A program made the position numbers and the translations under genes. A stretch of 64,000 nt of DNA from Streptomyces sp. CNH099 (GTDB lineage Bacteria; Actinomycetota; Actinomycetes; Streptomycetales; Streptomycetaceae). Positions 1 to 8,333 of the stretch are shown here, one piece after another (position 1 is the stretch's first letter; each line of letters starts with the position of its first letter). Location: the NCBI GenBank assembly GCA_000514715.1, contig AZWL01000001.1:930186-994185 (forward strand), written 5' to 3'. The notes beneath the pieces were generated by a model. That model did no database searches. It was not told the DNA's origin and saw only the letters and a program-made list of their open reading frames with translations.

Positions 1-48
1 GATACGACGAGGTCGCCGCACGCACGACCGCTCGCGTCCGCGCCCGGG

Positions 49-291
49 TCAGCCGCGTTCGCGCGCGCCCTCGCGGGTGCGGCCGAGCGCCACGGAGCGC
101 TCCGGGTGCCGGCTCAGGTACTCGCCCTCCAGCTGTGCCATGCGCGTGTTGTGCATGGCCAGCGCCGCCGCCGAACCGTGCAGCAGCGTGTCGTGGCGGG
201 TGCGGTGGATGGTCTCCAGCTCCTTGATCAGCTGCTGGTCGCTCAGCTGCGCGGGGGCGATGCCGCCCCTGCGCCGGTCGCTTTCGGCCAT
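49..291 (-). CDS. small DUF6158-like protein
   Basis: An 80-residue soluble protein beginning MAESDRRRGG. It resembles the short actinobacterial DUF6158 proteins, which have no known function. The middle is helical and contains a QLIKELETIHRTRHDTLLHG stretch followed by LAMHNTRMAQLEGEYL, looking like two amphipathic helices. I chose the start at 291 because AAGGAG lies 8 bases upstream; an upstream ATG at 426 would add 45 residues of unlikely composition. It is transcribed divergently from the methyltransferase. The function is unknown, and the family name is from memory of the sequence pattern. Confidence 0.7.
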   Translation of the reverse strand: MAESDRRRGGIAPAQLSDQQLIKELETIHRTRHDTLLHGSAAALAMHNTRMAQLEGEYLSRHPERSVALGRTREGARERG

Positions 292-452
292 CTGAGGCTC
301 TCCTTCGCCGGCTGTCTCCCGTTTCCAGGATCGGGCAATCCTGGCTCGTCGGCTACCCGGGCGGCGCCCCGGCAGACATGGACCACACTCCTCATGACCG
401 TATAGCGAGACAACACTTCTCGTCATACGAGACGAAAGCTAGGGTGCCGCGC

Positions 453-1253
453 ATGGCCGTATACACGCATGGACACCACGCCTCGGTGCTGCGCTCGCAC
501 CGCTGGCGCACCGCCGCCAACTCGGCGGCGTACCTGACCGGCGAACTGCGCCCGGAGATGCACCTCCTCGACCTCGGCTGCGGGCCCGGCACGATCACCG
601 CCGACCTGGCCGCCCTCGTGCCGCGGGGCCGGGTGACGGCCGTCGACGCGCAACCGGGGATCCTGGCGCAGGCGCGCGACACCGCGGCGGCACGGGGGGT
701 GACGAACGTGGAGTTCGCCGTCGCCGACGCCGAGGCGCTGGACTTCCCGGACGACTCGTTCGACGTGGTCCACGCCCACCAGTTGCTCCAGCATCTCGCG
801 CACCCGGTGCGGGCGCTGGCCGAGATGCGCCGGGTGTGCCGCCCCGGCGGGCTCGTCGCCGCGCGCGACGCGGACTACGCCGCGATGACCTGGCACCCCG
901 ACGTGCCCGTCCTCCACGACTGGCTGGACACCTACCGCCGGGTGGCCCGCGCCTCGGGCGGCGAGCCGGACGCGGGGCGGCGGCTGCTCGGCTGGGCCCG
1001 CGAGGCGGGGTTCGCGGACGTCACGGCCTCGGCGAGCGCCTGGTGCTACGCCTCGGCGGAGGAGCGCGCGTGGTGGAGCGAGTCGTGGGCGGACCGCACG
1101 GTGGCGTCGTCGTACGCCCGCCTCGCCACCGACGGCGGGCACGCGGACGCGGCGGCGCTGCAGCGGATCGCGGCCGGCTGGCGGGAGTGGGGCGAGGCGC
1201 CTGGCGCCTGGTTCGCGGTGCTGCACGGCGAGGTGCTCTGCCGGGTGCCGTGA
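453..1253 (+). CDS. class I SAM-dependent methyltransferase
   Basis: A 266-residue cytosolic methyltransferase with the Rossmann-type SAM site. Motif I is LLDLGCGPGTIT near residues 38-49. An acidic end to strand 2 is seen in VTAVDAQPG, and motif II-like VADAEALDFPDDSFDVV follows. The order matches the UbiE/methyltransferase-11/25 group, whose substrates cannot be told from sequence. I chose ATG 453, just before MAVYTHGHHASVLRSH; an in-frame ATG at 378 would add 25 residues upstream and overlaps the putative promoter. It appears to be a single-gene transcript ending at the strong inverted repeat at 1278-1327. The substrate is unassigned. Confidence 0.85.
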   Translation: MAVYTHGHHASVLRSHRWRTAANSAAYLTGELRPEMHLLDLGCGPGTITADLAALVPRGRVTAVDAQPGILAQARDTAAARGVTNVEFAVADAEALDFPDDSFDVVHAHQLLQHLAHPVRALAEMRRVCRPGGLVAARDADYAAMTWHPDVPVLHDWLDTYRRVARASGGEPDAGRRLLGWAREAGFADVTASASAWCYASAEERAWWSESWADRTVASSYARLATDGGHADAAALQRIAAGWREWGEAPGAWFAVLHGEVLCRVP

Positions 1254-1277
1254 GGCTGCGCCGGGCCCGGCGCGTAC

Positions 1278-1327
1278 GGGCGTACGGGCCGGGGGCCGCG
1301 GCCGCCCGGCCCGCGGCCCGTACGCCC
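1278..1327 (+). terminator. inverted repeat after methyltransferase
   Basis: Perfect 13-base arms GGGCGTACGGGCC (1278-1290) and GGCCCGTACGCCC (1315-1327) flank a GC-rich loop that can itself pair. It sits 25 bases after the methyltransferase stop. There is no T tract, which is usual for Streptomyces terminators. Confidence 0.6.
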
Positions 1328-1385
1328 GTGGCCGGTCCAACGACCCGGCGCCACAGGCGCCTTCGCCGCCCCTAGACTCTCCTCC

Positions 1386-1733
1386 ATGGAGATCCTCGGC
1401 ACCTCACTGCGCATCTGCGTGGACGATCTGGACCCCGCCGTCACCGCGTACGAGAAGCTGACCGGCGAGCAGGCGCAGCGCTTCTCGCACGCGGGCGTCT
1501 CCGTCGCCGCGGTCGGCTGCTTCCTGCTGATGTCGGGCCCGCCCGAGACCCTCGACGTGCTGCGCAGAATCACGGCGACGCTGGCCGTCGACGACGTGGC
1601 CGAGGCGTACGCGACACTCCGGTCGGTCGGCGCCGAGGTCATCGCGGGCCCCTCCGAGACCCCCATCGGGCGCAACCTGGTGGCCCGCCACCCCGACGGC
1701 AGCATCTTCGAGTACGTCGACCGCCGCCGCTGA
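1386..1733 (+). CDS. VOC-family (glyoxalase/dioxygenase fold) protein
   Basis: A 115-residue single-domain vicinal-oxygen-chelate protein. Its beta-alpha-beta-beta-beta repeats are visible as LGTSLRICVDDLDPAVTAYE and then TATLAVDDVAEAYATLRSVG. The terminal strand RHPDGSIFEYV carries the glutamate that is often a metal ligand in this fold. Members range from glyoxalases to antibiotic-binding proteins; nothing here picks one. GGAG-like purines lie before the ATG. It is followed, 16 bases later, by the convergent GNAT gene. Confidence 0.78.
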   Translation: MEILGTSLRICVDDLDPAVTAYEKLTGEQAQRFSHAGVSVAAVGCFLLMSGPPETLDVLRRITATLAVDDVAEAYATLRSVGAEVIAGPSETPIGRNLVARHPDGSIFEYVDRRR

Positions 1734-1749
1734 CCGCCGCACGCGACCG

Positions 1750-2307
1750 CTACCGGGCGGCGCCGGGGCCGTCCGCCGTCATCTCGGCGGTCAGGGCCCA
1801 GCGCTCGTGGTCGCGCCAGGCGCCGGCGATGAACAGGTAGTCGGGCGAGAAGCCCTCCAGGCGGAAGCCCGCGCGCTTGGCCAGCGCGATGGAGGCGGTG
1901 TTGCCCGGCTGGACGTTGATCTCCAGCCGGTGCAGGCCCAGGTCGGTGAAGGCGTGGCGGACGACGAGGCCGATGCCCTCGGACATGTGGCCGCGGCCGG
2001 CGTACGGGACGAAGGCCGCGTAGCCGAGGGCGCCGGAGAGGAACGCGCGGCGGACGATGGCGTTGATGTTGACGAAGCCGGCGAGGGCGCCGGACTCCCG
2101 CTCGCAGACGAGGAACCCCTCGGTCTGCGGCTCGGTGAGCCGCTCCAGATAGGCGCGGAAGTCGGCGGGCGTGGCGGGCGGGGCCAGCCACGGGTGGTGG
2201 AGTGCGGCGCTGTCGCGCACGCGGGCGAGGAACTCCGCCTGGTCCGCGGGGCGCGGAAGGCGGATCACGGTGCGGGCGCCGGCCGCGATGACGTCGTTCT
2301 CGGGCAC
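1750..2307 (-). CDS. GNAT N-acetyltransferase, RimJ/RimL type
   Basis: A 185-residue acetyltransferase. Its features match the acetyl-CoA fold of RimJ/RimL/SpeG-like enzymes: an N-terminal RLPRPADQAEFLARVR, GALGYAAFVPYAGRGHMSEG with the QxxGxG/A-like pyrophosphate loop, LHRLEINVQPGNTASIALA, and KRAGFRLEGFSPDYL. RimJ-like proteins acetylate N-termini of ribosomal proteins, but most actinobacterial paralogues act on unknown amines. It is on the minus strand, just downstream of a VOC gene transcribed the same way, with a gap of 24 bases, so the two may share a transcript. Confidence 0.85.
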   Translation of the reverse strand: MPENDVIAAGARTVIRLPRPADQAEFLARVRDSAALHHPWLAPPATPADFRAYLERLTEPQTEGFLVCERESGALAGFVNINAIVRRAFLSGALGYAAFVPYAGRGHMSEGIGLVVRHAFTDLGLHRLEINVQPGNTASIALAKRAGFRLEGFSPDYLFIAGAWRDHERWALTAEMTADGPGAAR

Positions 2308-2331
2308 CGGGCGAGTGTACGCCCCGGCCGG

Positions 2332-2703
2332 TCAGCGGTTCGGCTGGACGAGCCGCAGCCGGTTGCCGAAGGGGTCGGTCAGCTCCAGGATCGTGCCGAT
2401 CCCGGCGTCCTCTTCGAGCCCGGGCTTCAGGTACGGGTAGTCCTTGGCCTTCAGCTCCGCGTGCAGCTCGCCGGCGCCGTCGACCTCGACGTAGACGGTG
2501 GCGCCGGGGCTGGCGTCGCCGTGGTGCTCGCTGAGGTGGAGCGTCAGGTCGCCGCGGGAGACCTGCAGGTAGAGCGGGAGACCGTCGGAGAACCTGTGCT
2601 CCCAGTCGACCGTGAAGCCCAGGTAGTCGACGTAGAACTCGCGCGCCTTCGCGACGTCGAAGATGCGGAGGACCGGAACCGTGCGACGGAACAGGACAGT
2701 CAT
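2332..2703 (-). CDS. VOC-family protein, bleomycin-resistance-like
   Basis: A 123-residue protein opening with VPVLRIFDVAKAREFYVDYL and ending TILELTDPFGNRLRLVQ, the classic N- and C-terminal strands of the glyoxalase/bleomycin-resistance superfamily. LTLHLSEHHGDASPG in the middle provides histidine and glutamate residues that could bind metal or ligand. Proteins of this shape often sequester glycopeptide or thiol-reactive compounds, but the substrate is not predictable. It starts 7 bases after the stop of the upstream HNH gene, so they are probably co-transcribed. Confidence 0.8.
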   Translation of the reverse strand: MTVLFRRTVPVLRIFDVAKAREFYVDYLGFTVDWEHRFSDGLPLYLQVSRGDLTLHLSEHHGDASPGATVYVEVDGAGELHAELKAKDYPYLKPGLEEDAGIGTILELTDPFGNRLRLVQPNR

Positions 2704-2710
2704 GTCTCCA

Positions 2711-3277
2711 CTATGCCTCCGCCGCCAGCCGCGCGGCGAGACGGCGCATCTCGTCGCCCACCAGGTAGTGGCCGGGCAGCCCGGGGATCTCGACCGGGCG
2801 GCCGGCGGGGCGCCGGGGCGGGTGGCGTATGAGGTGGTCCAGCACGCGGGCGGCCAGCGCGGGGTCGTCGGGAGGGTCGCCGAGGACGTAGTGGTAGGCG
2901 TTGGGCCGCCAGTGCGGATAGCGCTCGGTGAGGCCGACGATGACCGCGGGCGGGCGGCGGCGGTACGAGGCGTACGGCTCGGCGTAGTACGACGTGCGGC
3001 GGCCCTCGGCGACGTTGCACGACTCGCAGAGCAGGCCGCGCACCAGCCCGGAGACGTGGTGGTGGTCGATGACGAGCCGGGCGGGCCGCAGCCCGCAGAC
3101 CGCGCACCGGCCGGCCTGCCACCGCCGTATCGCCGCGAGCGGCCCGCCCGGGCCGGCGGCGGGCGGGCGGGGCGTACCGCCCGGCTCGCCGGGCGGCGTC
3201 CACTCGTGGCAGGCCGGGACCTCGGAGCCCGGCGGCGTGCTGCTCATGCCGGCGACACTACGGCCAGGCACTGACAT
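2711..3277 (-). CDS. HNH / endonuclease VII-like protein
   Basis: A 188-residue protein with an HNH-type zinc-binding nuclease motif. CAVCGLRPARLVIDHHHVSG gives a CxxC pair plus the DHxH catalytic signature, and VRGLLCESCN supplies the second CxxC. This is the pattern of phage T4 endonuclease VII-like proteins, which are widespread in Streptomyces and usually of unknown target. The C-terminal part (AYHYVLGDPPDDPALAARVL) is unassigned. The start is uncertain: ATG 3277 or ATG 3247. No strong ribosome-binding site decides between them. It leads the small minus-strand group 2332-3277. Confidence 0.75.
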   Translation of the reverse strand: MSVPGRSVAGMSSTPPGSEVPACHEWTPPGEPGGTPRPPAAGPGGPLAAIRRWQAGRCAVCGLRPARLVIDHHHVSGLVRGLLCESCNVAEGRRTSYYAEPYASYRRRPPAVIVGLTERYPHWRPNAYHYVLGDPPDDPALAARVLDHLIRHPPRRPAGRPVEIPGLPGHYLVGDEMRRLAARLAAEA

Positions 3278-3302
3278 CTCCGGCGCCGTCTCCGGGGCGG
3301 TG

Positions 3303-3866
3303 TCACTCGCCGGTGACGCCGTCGGCCAGCTCCCGGGCGATGTCGAGGTGGCCGGCGTGGCGCGCGTACTCCTGCAGCACGTGGAAGAGGATCAGCGCCA
3401 GCGACGGCGCGTCCGCCGCGGCCGCGAAGCGGCCGCCGACGGCGGCCCGGCGGTCCAGCGGGACGCCCGCGACGATCTCCCGGGAGCGGGCGCACGCCGC
3501 GCGGAAGGCGTCCTTCAGCTCCGCCGTGCCCGTGCTCTCCGGGACCGCCCAGCGGCCGTCCGGGCCGCGGTCGCCCCACGGGTCCGGCACCGGGCGGGCG
3601 GCGAAGCCCCACTCGAACCAGCGGCACTCCACCCACGTCAGGTGGACCAGCAGCTCCAGCGGCGTCCAGCCGGAGGCCACCCGGCTGGACCGCAGCTCCT
3701 CCTCGGCGAGGCCGTCCAGCTTGCGCAGCACCTCGGCGCGGTAGTGGTCGAGGTAGGCGTCCAGCAGCTCCCGCGGGTCCGTGCGGGAGCCGGGCGCGGG
3801 GTCGTCGATCGGCATCCGCGGCCGGTCGGACGGCGGCGGTGCGGCGCTGCGGGCGAGGCGTCTCAT
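3303..3866 (-). CDS. DinB / mycothiol-transferase-like protein
   Basis: A 187-residue protein of the DinB/DUF664 four-helix fold. LLDAYLDHYRAEVLRKLDGL, WTPLELLVHLTWVECRWFEW and FHVLQEYARHAGHLDIAREL carry the spaced histidines expected of the metal site. DinB relatives include mycothiol- and bacillithiol-dependent transferases. Its ATG overlaps the TGA of the S9-S66 gene by four bases (3863-3866), which implies translational coupling as the last gene of the peptidase operon. A second possible start lies at 3815 (MPIDDPAPGS). Confidence 0.75.
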   Translation of the reverse strand: MRRLARSAAPPPSDRPRMPIDDPAPGSRTDPRELLDAYLDHYRAEVLRKLDGLAEEELRSSRVASGWTPLELLVHLTWVECRWFEWGFAARPVPDPWGDRGPDGRWAVPESTGTAELKDAFRAACARSREIVAGVPLDRRAAVGGRFAAAADAPSLALILFHVLQEYARHAGHLDIARELADGVTGE

Positions 3867-6838
3867 ACGAGTCCCGGGGTGTCGAGGGCGAGGGTGCCGG
3901 CGTCCGCGTCGAGGACGGCGGGCACGCCGAGCGGCACGGTGAGGGCGGGGACGCCGTGGCCGAAGTCCAGGCCCTCCAGCACCGGCACGCCGAGGTCGCC
4001 GAGCCGGTCGGCGAGGACGGCGCGCACCTTCTCGTACGGGCCGCAGTCCGCCCAGGTGCCGCAGACGACGCCGGCGACGCCGGTCAGCCAGCCGGTGCGG
4101 CGGAGCTGGGTGAGGATGCGGTCGAGGCGGTAGTCCTCCTCCTCGACGTCCTCGATGAGCAGGATGCCGCCGGCGGCGCCGGCGCGGGCGGCGGGGGTGC
4201 CGAGGCCGGCGGCCAGCAGGCTGACGCAGCCGCCGAGGGTGACGCCGCGGGCGCGGCCGGGCACGAGGGCGCGGGCGCCGGGGCTGGTCAGGCACTGCAC
4301 GGTGGCCGGCTCGAAGAGGGTGCGGCGCAGGTGCTCGCGGGTGGCGTCGTCCGCGGCGAACGGGCCCCAGGCCGGCATCGGCCCGTGCAGGGTGGCCACG
4401 CCGAGGCGGGTGGCGAGCGCCTCGTGCAGGGCGGTGGCGTCGCTGAAGCCCACGTAGACCTTCGGCCCGGCGGCGCGCAGCGCGGCCCAGTCGACGCGGT
4501 CGAGCATGCGGTGGGCGCCGTAGCCGCCCCGGCCGGAGAACACGGCGGCGACGTCCGGATCGCACCAGGCGCGCTCGAAGTCGCGGGCGCGGGCGGCGTC
4601 GTCGGCGGCGAGGTAGGACAGCCGGTCGTCCTCGCCGTACGCGGTGGGGTGGACGACGACGTCGAGGCCCCAGCCGCGCAGCACCTCGACGCCCGCGTCC
4701 AGCTCCGCGCGCGGGAACCCGCCGCTGGGGGCGACGACCGCGACCCGGTCGCCGGGGCGCAGGCGGCGGGGCCGGTCGAGCGCGACGGCGGACCCGGTGG
4801 CCGGGGCGGCGGTCGCGGTCGCGGCGGCCGGTGGGCGGGACGTGCCGAGGTCCACGGCCGGCACGTCCGGCGCCGCGAAGCCGAACGTCTGCGCGTACAG
4901 CGACAGCTCGGCCTCCAGCGCCCGGGTGAGGGTGCCGGCGCGCCGGAAGCCGTGGCCCTCGCCCTCGAAGGTGAGGTACGCGTGCGGCACACCGCGGCCG
5001 GCGACCGCGTCCAGGAACCGTTCGCACTGCACCGGCGGGCAGATCACGTCGTCCAGCCCCTGCAGCAGGAGGAACGGGGCGGTGATCCGGTCGGCGCGGT
5101 GGACCGGGGAGCGCTCGCGGTACCGCTCGGGCACCTTGGCGAACGGGCCGACCAGCGACTCCAGATAGCGCGACTCGAAGTCGTGCGTCTCGTCGGTGGC
5201 CCAGCCGGCCAGGTCGAGGATGGGGTAGATGACCGTGCCGCACGCGTACAGTCCTTCGGTCAGCGGCGAGGTGAGCGAGGCGGCGGTCGTCCAGCCGCCC
5301 GCGCTGCCGCCGCGGACGGCGAGCCGGGCGGGGTCGGCGGTGCCCTCGTCGGCGAGGGCGCGCGCGACGGCGGCGCAGTCCTCGACGTCCACGACGCCCC
5401 ACTGCTCGCGCAGCCGCTCGCGGTAGGCGCGGCCGTAGCCGGTGGAGCCGCCGTAGTTGACCTCGGCGACGCCGATGCCGCGGGAGGTGAAGTAGGCGAT
5501 CTCCAGGTCGAGCACGAGCGGCACGTGGCCGGTGGGTCCGCCGTGCGCCCAGATCACGTACGGCGGCAGCTCGTCCTCGGGGCCGCTGAACTCCGGGTGG
5601 TGCGGCGGGTAGACGTGGGCGTGCACGTCGCGGCCGTCGGGGCCGGCGAAGGTGCGGGAGACGGGCCGCGGCAGGAAGGCCGGGTCGACGGCGTCGCGGT
5701 GGGCGCTGCCGGCCACCCGGGCGTGGCCGGTGACGGTGTCCAGCTCGACGACCTCGTACCCGGTGGCGGGGCTCGCCGCCAGGCCGAAGACCCGGTCGCC
5801 GGCGACGGCGAGGGCCGCGGCCCAGTTCGACCAGGGGCCCGGCACGTCGGCCAGGTCGCCGGTGGCGGGGTCGAGGACGCCGAGGCGGGTGCCGCCGGTG
5901 CCGTGCAGGGTGGCGACGAGGCCGCCGCCGAGGACGGCGAACCAGCGCAGCCCGACCTTCCACAGCGCGTCGGCGAACTCCTCGGGCAGCGGGCAGAGCG
6001 CGCTCGTCACGGCGGTCGCGGGGTCGACCCGGTGGAGGTTCCACCAGCCGCTGCGGTCGGTGGCGGCCACCAGCGTGCCGTCGGGCAGCCACTCGGCCTG
6101 CGCGACGGACTCCGCCTCGGGGCCGGTCTGGGCGCCGAGCACGGTCGTGACCCCGGCCAGGCCGCCGTCGCCGGTGACGTCGGCGACGCGCAGCTCCGTG
6201 CCGTCCCAGGGCATCTGCGGGTGGTCCCAGGCGATCCAGGCGGCCTGCCGGCCGTCCGGGGACAGCCGCGGGCCGGTGACGAAGCGGTGCCGGTCGTCGG
6301 TCAGCTCGCGCACGGCGGCGCGGTCGACGGCCGCCGAGCCGTCCAGCGGCACGGCGGCGAGCACGCGGCGCACGTCGGTGGGGGCCGGGCCGGTGAACTC
6401 CTCCAGCACGCACCACACCTCGCCGCGCTCGGGCAGCACGACGGGGTCGCACCAGCGCAGCCCGCCGCCGGTGGCACCGACGGGCGTGAGCGGGCGGGGC
6501 GCGCCGCCGCCGTCGGGCTCGTACCCGTAGAGCCGCTGGTCGGGGAAATGGGTGAAGACGATCAGCGGGCCGCCGGTGGCGCGCGGCACGCCCGCCCAGG
6601 GCCGGCCGCCGTACTCGATGACCCGGTTGCGCACGTTCCACGGCGGCGGCAGCACCGACTCCTCGGTGCCGTCCGGGCGGAGCCGCACCAGGGCCCGGCG
6701 CCCGCCCTCGCGCGGCCGCGGGGCGGTCCACCACACCTCGTCGCCGACGGTGTCCAGATACTCCGGGCGGCCGTCGTGGGTCGCGGCGAGGGCGGCGGTG
6801 AGGGGGCTGGTCCAGGTGCCGTACGGGGCGGTGGTCAC
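3863..6838 (-). CDS. fused S9 prolyl-oligopeptidase-like and S66 LD-carboxypeptidase
   Basis: A 991-residue protein with two complete peptidases. Residues about 1-645 form an S9 peptidase: a beta-propeller region, then an alpha/beta-hydrolase with the nucleophile elbow GGSAGG, the acid in LLLQGLDDVICPP and the histidine in FEGEGHGFRR. After an Ala/Thr-rich linker (about 650-670), residues about 675-991 form an S66 LD-carboxypeptidase. It has RPGDRVAVVAPSG, nucleophile GFSDATALH, glutamate LLIEDVEEEDYRLDR and histidine LDFGHGVPALT. All catalytic residues of both halves are present. No signal peptide is seen, so it is probably cytosolic. S66 enzymes cut L-D peptide bonds of murein peptides or inactivate microcin C-like nucleotides. 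Its place in an operon with a D-aminopeptidase favours murein-peptide turnover. The fusion is unusual in my knowledge. Confidence 0.88.
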   Translation of the reverse strand: MTTAPYGTWTSPLTAALAATHDGRPEYLDTVGDEVWWTAPRPREGGRRALVRLRPDGTEESVLPPPWNVRNRVIEYGGRPWAGVPRATGGPLIVFTHFPDQRLYGYEPDGGGAPRPLTPVGATGGGLRWCDPVVLPERGEVWCVLEEFTGPAPTDVRRVLAAVPLDGSAAVDRAAVRELTDDRHRFVTGPRLSPDGRQAAWIAWDHPQMPWDGTELRVADVTGDGGLAGVTTVLGAQTGPEAESVAQAEWLPDGTLVAATDRSGWWNLHRVDPATAVTSALCPLPEEFADALWKVGLRWFAVLGGGLVATLHGTGGTRLGVLDPATGDLADVPGPWSNWAAALAVAGDRVFGLAASPATGYEVVELDTVTGHARVAGSAHRDAVDPAFLPRPVSRTFAGPDGRDVHAHVYPPHHPEFSGPEDELPPYVIWAHGGPTGHVPLVLDLEIAYFTSRGIGVAEVNYGGSTGYGRAYRERLREQWGVVDVEDCAAVARALADEGTADPARLAVRGGSAGGWTTAASLTSPLTEGLYACGTVIYPILDLAGWATDETHDFESRYLESLVGPFAKVPERYRERSPVHRADRITAPFLLLQGLDDVICPPVQCERFLDAVAGRGVPHAYLTFEGEGHGFRRAGTLTRALEAELSLYAQTFGFAAPDVPAVDLGTSRPPAAATATAAPATGSAVALDRPRRLRPGDRVAVVAPSGGFPRAELDAGVEVLRGWGLDVVVHPTAYGEDDRLSYLAADDAARARDFERAWCDPDVAAVFSGRGGYGAHRMLDRVDWAALRAAGPKVYVGFSDATALHEALATRLGVATLHGPMPAWGPFAADDATREHLRRTLFEPATVQCLTSPGARALVPGRARGVTLGGCVSLLAAGLGTPAARAGAAGGILLIEDVEEEDYRLDRILTQLRRTGWLTGVAGVVCGTWADCGPYEKVRAVLADRLGDLGVPVLEGLDFGHGVPALTVPLGVPAVLDADAGTLALDTPGLV

Positions 6839-6871
6839 GGGCGGCGTCGTCTCTTTCCGCTGGTGGTCGAG

Positions 6872-6893
6872 GCGCCGGCGCTCTCGCCGGCGC
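6872..6893. repeat. inverted repeat between peptidase genes
   Basis: Nine-base perfect arms GCGCCGGCG and CGCCGGCGC around a CTCT loop lie in the 112-base gap between the M20 gene and the S9-S66 gene. It could be an intra-operon attenuator or an mRNA-stability hairpin. Confidence 0.4.
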
Positions 6894-6950
6894 GCGCGCT
6901 GGTCCGTGCGCGGGTCGTCCCTCCCGCGCGGTCTGCGGGGCGGTGTGCCG

Positions 6951-8333
6951 TCAGGCCTCCCGGAGGAAGTCGTCGAGGACGCGCACGCCGAAGTGCAGCG
7001 CCTCCACCGGCACCCGCTCGTCCACCCCGTGGAACAGCTCCTGGTAGTCGAAGCCGGCGGGGAGCTTGAGCGGCGAGAAGCCGTAGCCGACGATGCCGAG
7101 GCGGGAGAACTGCTTGGCGTCGGTGCCGCCCGACATGCAGTACGGCACGACGTGCGCGCCGGGGTCGAAGCGCTGCAGGGAGGCGCGCATGGCGGCGTAG
7201 ACGGGCGCGTCGACGGGGGCGGTCAGCGGCACCTCGCGGTGGCTGAACTCCCAGTCGACGTACGGCCCGGTCAGCTCGTCCAGCGTGCGGGCGAACTCCT
7301 CCTCGCCGCCGGCCACCATCCGGCCGTCGACCTGGGCGGTGGCGCTGCCCGGGATGACGTTCACCTTGTAGCCGGCGGTCAGGACGGTGGGGTTGGAGCT
7401 GTTGCGCACGGTGGGGGCGACGAGGGCGGCGGCCGGGCCGAGCCTGCCGAGCAGCGCGTCCACGTCGAAGCCGGGGTCGTCCAGCTCCTCGGGGGCGACC
7501 TCGATCCCGAACACCGCGGCCGTCCCGGTCAGCGCCGCGCGGACGGTGGGGGTGAGCCGGACCGGCCAGCGGTGCGCGCCGATCCGGCCGACGGCGGCGG
7601 CCAGGTGCGAGACGGCGTTGTCGGCGTTGACCTTGGAGCCGTGGCCGGCGCGGCCGCGGGCGGTGAGCCGCAGCCAGGCCGTGCCGCGCTCGCCGGCGGC
7701 GACCGGGTACAGGCGGCGGCCGTCGCCGGCGTGGAAGGTGAAGGCGCCGGACTCGCTGATGCCCTCGGTGCAGCCGTCGAAGAGCGCGGCGTGCTGCCCG
7801 GCGAGGAAGTCGGAGCCGTACTCGGCGCTGGCCTCCTCGTCGGCGGTGAAGGCGAGGACGATGTCGCGGCGGGGGCGGACGCCGGCGCGGGCCCAGGCCC
7901 GGACGACCGCGAGGACCATCGCGTCCATGTTCTTCATGTCGATGGCGCCGCGGCCCCAGACCACGCCGTCGCGCACCTCGCCGGAGAACGGGTGCACGCG
8001 CCAGTCGGCGGGCTCGGCGGGCACCACGTCCAGATGGCCGTGGACGAGCAGGGCGTCGGCGCCGCGGTCGGTGCCCTCGATGCGGGCCACCACGTTCGTC
8101 CGGTCGGGGGCCTTCTCCAGCAGGGTGGGCTCGATGCCGGCGTCGGCGAGACGTTCGGCGACGTACTCCGCGGCCTGGCGCTCGACGCCGTCGCCGCCGC
8201 CGTGGTTCGTGGTGTCGATGCGGATCAGGTCGGAGGTGAAGCGCACCACCTCGTCCAGCGCCGCGTCGTCGGGGCCCTGGGCGTGCGGAGCGGGGGCGTG
8301 CGGGGCAGGGGCGTGCGGGGCAGGGTCAGCCAT
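6951..8333 (-). CDS. M20 family metallopeptidase
   Basis: A 460-residue cytosolic zinc peptidase of the M20/ArgE/DapE group. Metal and catalytic motifs are in order: LVHGHLDVVPAEP (His, catalytic Asp), VWGRGAIDMKNMDAM (bridging Asp) and AFTADEEASAEYGS (Glu-Glu). A dimerisation domain follows (RGRAGHGSKVNADNAV), then the terminal histidine region YCMSGGTDAKQFSRLG. The N-terminus has a short Pro-His-Ala repeat (APHAPAPHAPAPHAQ) encoded by tandem 15-base units, probably a disordered tail. It overlaps the upstream DppA-like gene by 8 bases and so is co-translated with it. M20 enzymes act on dipeptides, acylated amino acids and similar substrates. Confidence 0.9.
   Translation of the reverse strand: MADPAPHAPAPHAPAPHAQGPDDAALDEVVRFTSDLIRIDTTNHGGGDGVERQAAEYVAERLADAGIEPTLLEKAPDRTNVVARIEGTDRGADALLVHGHLDVVPAEPADWRVHPFSGEVRDGVVWGRGAIDMKNMDAMVLAVVRAWARAGVRPRRDIVLAFTADEEASAEYGSDFLAGQHAALFDGCTEGISESGAFTFHAGDGRRLYPVAAGERGTAWLRLTARGRAGHGSKVNADNAVSHLAAAVGRIGAHRWPVRLTPTVRAALTGTAAVFGIEVAPEELDDPGFDVDALLGRLGPAAALVAPTVRNSSNPTVLTAGYKVNVIPGSATAQVDGRMVAGGEEEFARTLDELTGPYVDWEFSHREVPLTAPVDAPVYAAMRASLQRFDPGAHVVPYCMSGGTDAKQFSRLGIVGYGFSPLKLPAGFDYQELFHGVDERVPVEALHFGVRVLDDFLREA

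Noticed and set aside
3839..7069. Very long plus-strand open frame opposite the S9-S66 gene
   Set aside because: Its Val/Gly/Ala/Arg/Asp-rich composition without domains is the usual antisense shadow of a high-GC gene.
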